The translations under genes were made by a program, and so were the position numbers. A DNA stretch of 64,000 nucleotides from Parapedobacter sp. SGR-10 (lineage in GTDB: Bacteria > Bacteroidota > Bacteroidia > Sphingobacteriales > Sphingobacteriaceae), in the NCBI RefSeq assembly GCF_011030405.1, contig NZ_JAAJTJ010000026.1, positions 1-64,000 on the forward strand, written 5' to 3'. Below are positions 60,809-64,000 of the stretch, in pieces. Below the pieces are notes generated by a model. It saw nothing but the letters and a program-made list of their open reading frames with translations. It had not been told where the DNA came from and did no database searches. Each line of letters opens with the position of its first letter. The first letter of the stretch is position 1.

Positions 60809-62800
60809 ATGTCTCTGAACAAAATCAACCTCCTGTTTATTTTCCTATTCGGTTCGTTTACCTTGAATGCGCAAAATCTCCTGCGCAAAATTCCCCAAGA
60901 TGCTAAAGTGGTCATTACATTCAACACCAAGGCCGTTTTTGATCATTTGAAAATGGAGGATCTGAACCTGACCTTGATCCGGTTAGGCCTTTTTGATAAG
61001 ATCAATGATAAAGGAAAGGCTCCCATCCAAAAGATGCAGGATCTGGGAATAGACTGGAACACCAAAGCGTATGCGTATGTGAAGGGAACGGATAGTATAC
61101 AATATTTTGGAGCGCTGATCCCTTTATCAAACAAGGAACAGTTCGAATCCTTGGTCCCTAAACATAAAAAGATCTATCAAGAAAATGGATTGCCTACGGT
61201 CTATTCTACCGACCGCTCTTTACGGATGAGCTGGGATCAGCATACCTTGTATGTCATGGGAGGGATAGCCATAGATCGTTATTTTAAAAAACAAGACGTG
61301 AAAGATCGGTATGGCTTGATTTCGGACAATCATGAGTATGACCAATCTGCACCGATCATGGATTCGGTGGCGACCACTTGGGAGGCTTATGCTTTTGATA
61401 CGGAGGCTAGCGCTATTGTGGATTCTATAGAGGCTGTAGTCGATGCAACCTTATTGCCTCCTCCGGCTGTGGTGACCGACACACTTTATCCACCTGTAGT
61501 TGTCGCTGCGCCGCCGGCCGCTGCAATAGAGGTGCCGGATGATTATCGATATGTAGATTCGGTATTGGCACAAGAACAGTATTCGGATGATTATTACAAG
61601 CGGTACGACACTATGTATCGTCACAATGACTCCGTAAAAAGAGAGGTGGTCGGACAATGGATAGATGTTGAAATGGGTATGGTGATAACGGGAGGCCATG
61701 GCTCTTTTGATACAAGGCAACTCGGTAAGCTGAATTCCAATACCCTGGCACAAATCCATGTGCGTGATATAGCCTCATTCTATAGCCATTTCTACCCCGA
61801 AGATATCTGGAGAGATGCCTTTGGTATCCAGCCTAAGCTGGACTATGGCATCGAAGGAGTGGATGCTAGCGTGATCGTACAGGGTAATAAGTTGAAGTTT
61901 ACGGGAGCCGCTACGCTGGACAAAGACATGACTACGTACTATAAAGCCATCTATAATAAAAAGCTGAACCCCAAATTTTACGCTTATCTGGATAAAGATG
62001 CTTTGGGATTTTTCTCGTTCAATCTAAATACAGAAGCCTATATCAAGTATTTTCCAAAGATTTTAAAAAAATATTATGGATCTTTTATGCCTAGATACGA
62101 GCATGCTATAAGTCTGGTAGCAATATTGTTCGATGTAGCTTTGGACGAAAAAGCCATCGCAAAAGTATTTAAAGGAGATAACCTGTTTGTGCTCAACGGA
62201 GTTACCAAAGTGGAGGTAACATATAAAGACTACGAATACGATGATAATTATAACTATAAGCAGGTCGAAAAAACCAAGACAGAGACTATCCCTCAATTTC
62301 TATGGATGTTTTCTTCGGATGATACCCGTATTTTTCATAAACTTGCTGAGGTTGGTATACAGGAGAAAGGTATCATAGACCATGATGGGGTCTACGAATT
62401 GAAGGAAAAGAGCAAATCTGGTATCAATGTATTCTTTTTGATCAAAGATGATATGGTCTTTGTCGGTAATGATCTTGAAAAACTTCAGAGTATCCGTTCC
62501 AATAGGTTGAGGCCCAAAGGTCATACACCCTATATAGCATTGGCCAAAAGGAATAGATTGAGTCTACTTTTCAATACAAGACAAGTGCCTACGCTATTGG
62601 AAGAATTGGATATTCCTGTACAAAAGTCTTTGGATGAAACCATTAAGGGTATGGCACAATATGGAGATTTTTACCTGTTGTCGTCCGGTGTGAAAGGCAA
62701 TAAATTAAGCGGTGAGGTAGCGATTGATTTTCCAAATACAAAAGGCAATGCGTTGGCATTTTTGTTTGATGTTCTCAGCCGATGGTCTTTAAAAAAATAA
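60809..62800 (+). CDS. DUF4836-like secreted protein
   Basis: 663 residues, signal peptide ending near TLNAQ. LRKIPQDAKVVITFNTKAVFDHL and the FGALIPLSNKEQFESLVPKHK section fit the DUF4836 lipoprotein/secreted family of Bacteroidota. A Pro/Ala-rich, low-complexity linker occurs at about 205-250. Function unknown. Only 5 bp separate it from the following gene. Confidence 0.75.
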   Translation: MSLNKINLLFIFLFGSFTLNAQNLLRKIPQDAKVVITFNTKAVFDHLKMEDLNLTLIRLGLFDKINDKGKAPIQKMQDLGIDWNTKAYAYVKGTDSIQYFGALIPLSNKEQFESLVPKHKKIYQENGLPTVYSTDRSLRMSWDQHTLYVMGGIAIDRYFKKQDVKDRYGLISDNHEYDQSAPIMDSVATTWEAYAFDTEASAIVDSIEAVVDATLLPPPAVVTDTLYPPVVVAAPPAAAIEVPDDYRYVDSVLAQEQYSDDYYKRYDTMYRHNDSVKREVVGQWIDVEMGMVITGGHGSFDTRQLGKLNSNTLAQIHVRDIASFYSHFYPEDIWRDAFGIQPKLDYGIEGVDASVIVQGNKLKFTGAATLDKDMTTYYKAIYNKKLNPKFYAYLDKDALGFFSFNLNTEAYIKYFPKILKKYYGSFMPRYEHAISLVAILFDVALDEKAIAKVFKGDNLFVLNGVTKVEVTYKDYEYDDNYNYKQVEKTKTETIPQFLWMFSSDDTRIFHKLAEVGIQEKGIIDHDGVYELKEKSKSGINVFFLIKDDMVFVGNDLEKLQSIRSNRLRPKGHTPYIALAKRNRLSLLFNTRQVPTLLEELDIPVQKSLDETIKGMAQYGDFYLLSSGVKGNKLSGEVAIDFPNTKGNALAFLFDVLSRWSLKK

Positions 62801-62805
62801 GATAG

Positions 62806-64000
62806 ATGAAAATTGCAAAAAGGGTATTTTTTCTTGTCGTTGGGCTTATTGCGGTCATTGCGATAGGCTTTTATCTGTTTTTGCAAATCAGAGAAGTACG
62901 TTCGCGGAATGTACTTGTCCACGGTCAGAGCCAGTCTATTGTCAAAATAGCGGTAGACCGAATTTTATGGGACATAGCGAGGAATGCAATCACCCATCCC
63001 GGATATTATCGCCAGGAAGGAAAGACTCCTGCGCGGCCGGGAGCTTCCATGAGGCTAGATGAGGCGGTAGTTATTCCTGCAAATCTATATTTTTTTTCTA
63101 CGGAAAGCGATACATTGACATTTTATGCCATGCTCCAGGTCAGGGACGAACAGGTGCTGAAAGTCTCTTTGCAGTATCACCTTGGGATAGATTCATCGGC
63201 TTTTGCCCATGATAAAGGTTACTGGTATGTCAGCTCTGAAAACAAGAGATTTTCTTTTGTAGGCAATGATAAGGAGGTGCTGATGGCTGTCAACTTGGAC
63301 AGACTGGATAAGATCGAACGGCTTAGAGATATGTGGCACTACCGGTCAAAGATGATGAAACCCATCAAAGAGATGGAAGGTTTTGATTTTGGAAAAGAGA
63401 AAGCTGATATCGTCTATTATGATCGATGGAACAAAAATACAGCAACCGCTGATTTTGGACAGGGTAAGATCATCTCTACCGCCGATATAGCGTTGGATTT
63501 GATCCATCTAACTGACAAACCGCAGGCGAGGGTACTTCCGGTAGGGAATGTACTGAATTTTTATTGCCATGCAGACTTAAAACCGCTTTTTGAAAAATAT
63601 AGACATACGCTCAGCAACTATAATATTCCTATCGATACCCTCAAGCAGTATTATGGAGGTTACATGGATATACAGTGGAAACAGGGGGGCGTCTTGCAAC
63701 AGGATACCGTTGTGGCGTATGATTATGACGACAGCTTTGAATTGATACCAAAAAAAGAAGTTCGGGAAGAAGCCGTGCCGAACCTGATCTTGACACTTAG
63801 GATGTCGCCACATCTCAGTGCCTATCTTCCGCAAAAGATATTTTATGTATTTCACCAGGCGCGAAAAGAGGATCTGATTGGACTAAGCACGGCCGCACAG
63901 TTTGAAAACAGTTATGCATTTGAAGATACCGGGCAGGCTTTTCATATGGTATACAACCGCGACGCAAGTGTGATGAAATATTTAGGGTGGATCCCTTGCA
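62806..64000 (+). CDS. membrane-anchored DUF4836-operon protein, truncated by window end
   Basis: From the ATG at 62806 the frame stays open for 398 codons to the last base of the window. It begins with an N-terminal helix (KRVFFLVVGLIAVIAIGFYLFL) without a lipobox, followed by a soluble domain (VLVHGQSQSIVKIAVDRILW). It starts 5 bp after the DUF4836-like gene, so a shared operon is certain. Not recognised; its content (LKPLFEKYRHTLSNYNIP, NRDASVMKYLGW) suggests it is a paralogue-like companion of the upstream gene. Confidence 0.7.
   Translation, partial: MKIAKRVFFLVVGLIAVIAIGFYLFLQIREVRSRNVLVHGQSQSIVKIAVDRILWDIARNAITHPGYYRQEGKTPARPGASMRLDEAVVIPANLYFFSTESDTLTFYAMLQVRDEQVLKVSLQYHLGIDSSAFAHDKGYWYVSSENKRFSFVGNDKEVLMAVNLDRLDKIERLRDMWHYRSKMMKPIKEMEGFDFGKEKADIVYYDRWNKNTATADFGQGKIISTADIALDLIHLTDKPQARVLPVGNVLNFYCHADLKPLFEKYRHTLSNYNIPIDTLKQYYGGYMDIQWKQGGVLQQDTVVAYDYDDSFELIPKKEVREEAVPNLILTLRMSPHLSAYLPQKIFYVFHQARKEDLIGLSTAAQFENSYAFEDTGQAFHMVYNRDASVMKYLGWIPC

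Noticed and set aside
1..64000. tRNA, rRNA, CRISPR or prophage genes
   Set aside because: No tRNA T-loop/acceptor pattern, no regular spacer-repeat array and no phage structural cluster seen; the single S74-type domain gene is isolated.

Overview
The window looks like chromosomal DNA of a Bacteroidota bacterium, most likely a Sphingobacteriaceae member (Sphingobacterium/Pedobacter type). This is inferred from many short lipoproteins with a Cys at about residue 20, SusC/TonB-plug sequences, DUF4876- and DUF4836-type proteins, promoters of the TTG/TTTG-N20-TAnnTTTG kind, and the rpsL-rpsG-fusA-rpsJ block. No rRNA, tRNA, CRISPR array or prophage was seen.

Layout. 1-5.7 kb: a run of secreted lipoproteins (leucine-rich, Ig/lipocalin-like, calycin-like), a cupin and an N-formylglutamate amidohydrolase-like lipoprotein. 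5.8-8.8 kb: an Ada-like/AlkB alkylation repair pair, FabH and ClpS. 9-11.6 kb: cardiolipin synthase and two BON-domain proteins. 11.8-20.5 kb: a cell-surface block with a macroglobulin/plug protein, a gene remnant, and two adjacent secreted proteins that share an unrecognised Cys-rich domain. 20.5-29.5 kb: YihY/BrkB membrane protein, long-chain acyl-CoA ligase and a very large alpha-2-macroglobulin with an embedded SusC-type plug. 29.6-33.4 kb: a small outer-membrane protein, an M61 peptidase and a luciferase-like oxidoreductase, bounded by two inverted copies of a repeat that carries a consensus promoter. 33.5-38.2 kb: small genes and two REP-associated (RAYT-type) transposase genes around a GH1 glucosidase. 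38.2-43.4 kb: an operon beginning with an N-terminally truncated TonB-dependent receptor, then DUF4876 lipoprotein, barrel protein and di-heme peroxidase. 43.6-52.8 kb: a sugar kinase of the BadF/NAGK type, glutathione peroxidase, an 800-bp noncoding block, AmtB facing a porin, small secreted proteins, a frameshifted histidine kinase and a YoaK protein. 52.9-56.5 kb: the str operon. 56.7-64 kb: lipoprotein, homoserine O-acetyltransferase, an AbiE toxin-antitoxin pair, and a lipoprotein/DUF4836-like operon that runs off the end.

The most distinctive property is the density of short palindromic repeats between (and in two cases inside) genes. At least five sequence families are visible. One family's palindrome sits in frame inside both RAYT transposase genes, which are themselves nearly identical only across the segment that contains it, suggesting gene conversion. 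A second repeat type places the same TTG-N20-TAAGTTTG promoter just upstream of two unrelated genes, so it may act as a dispersed promoter element.
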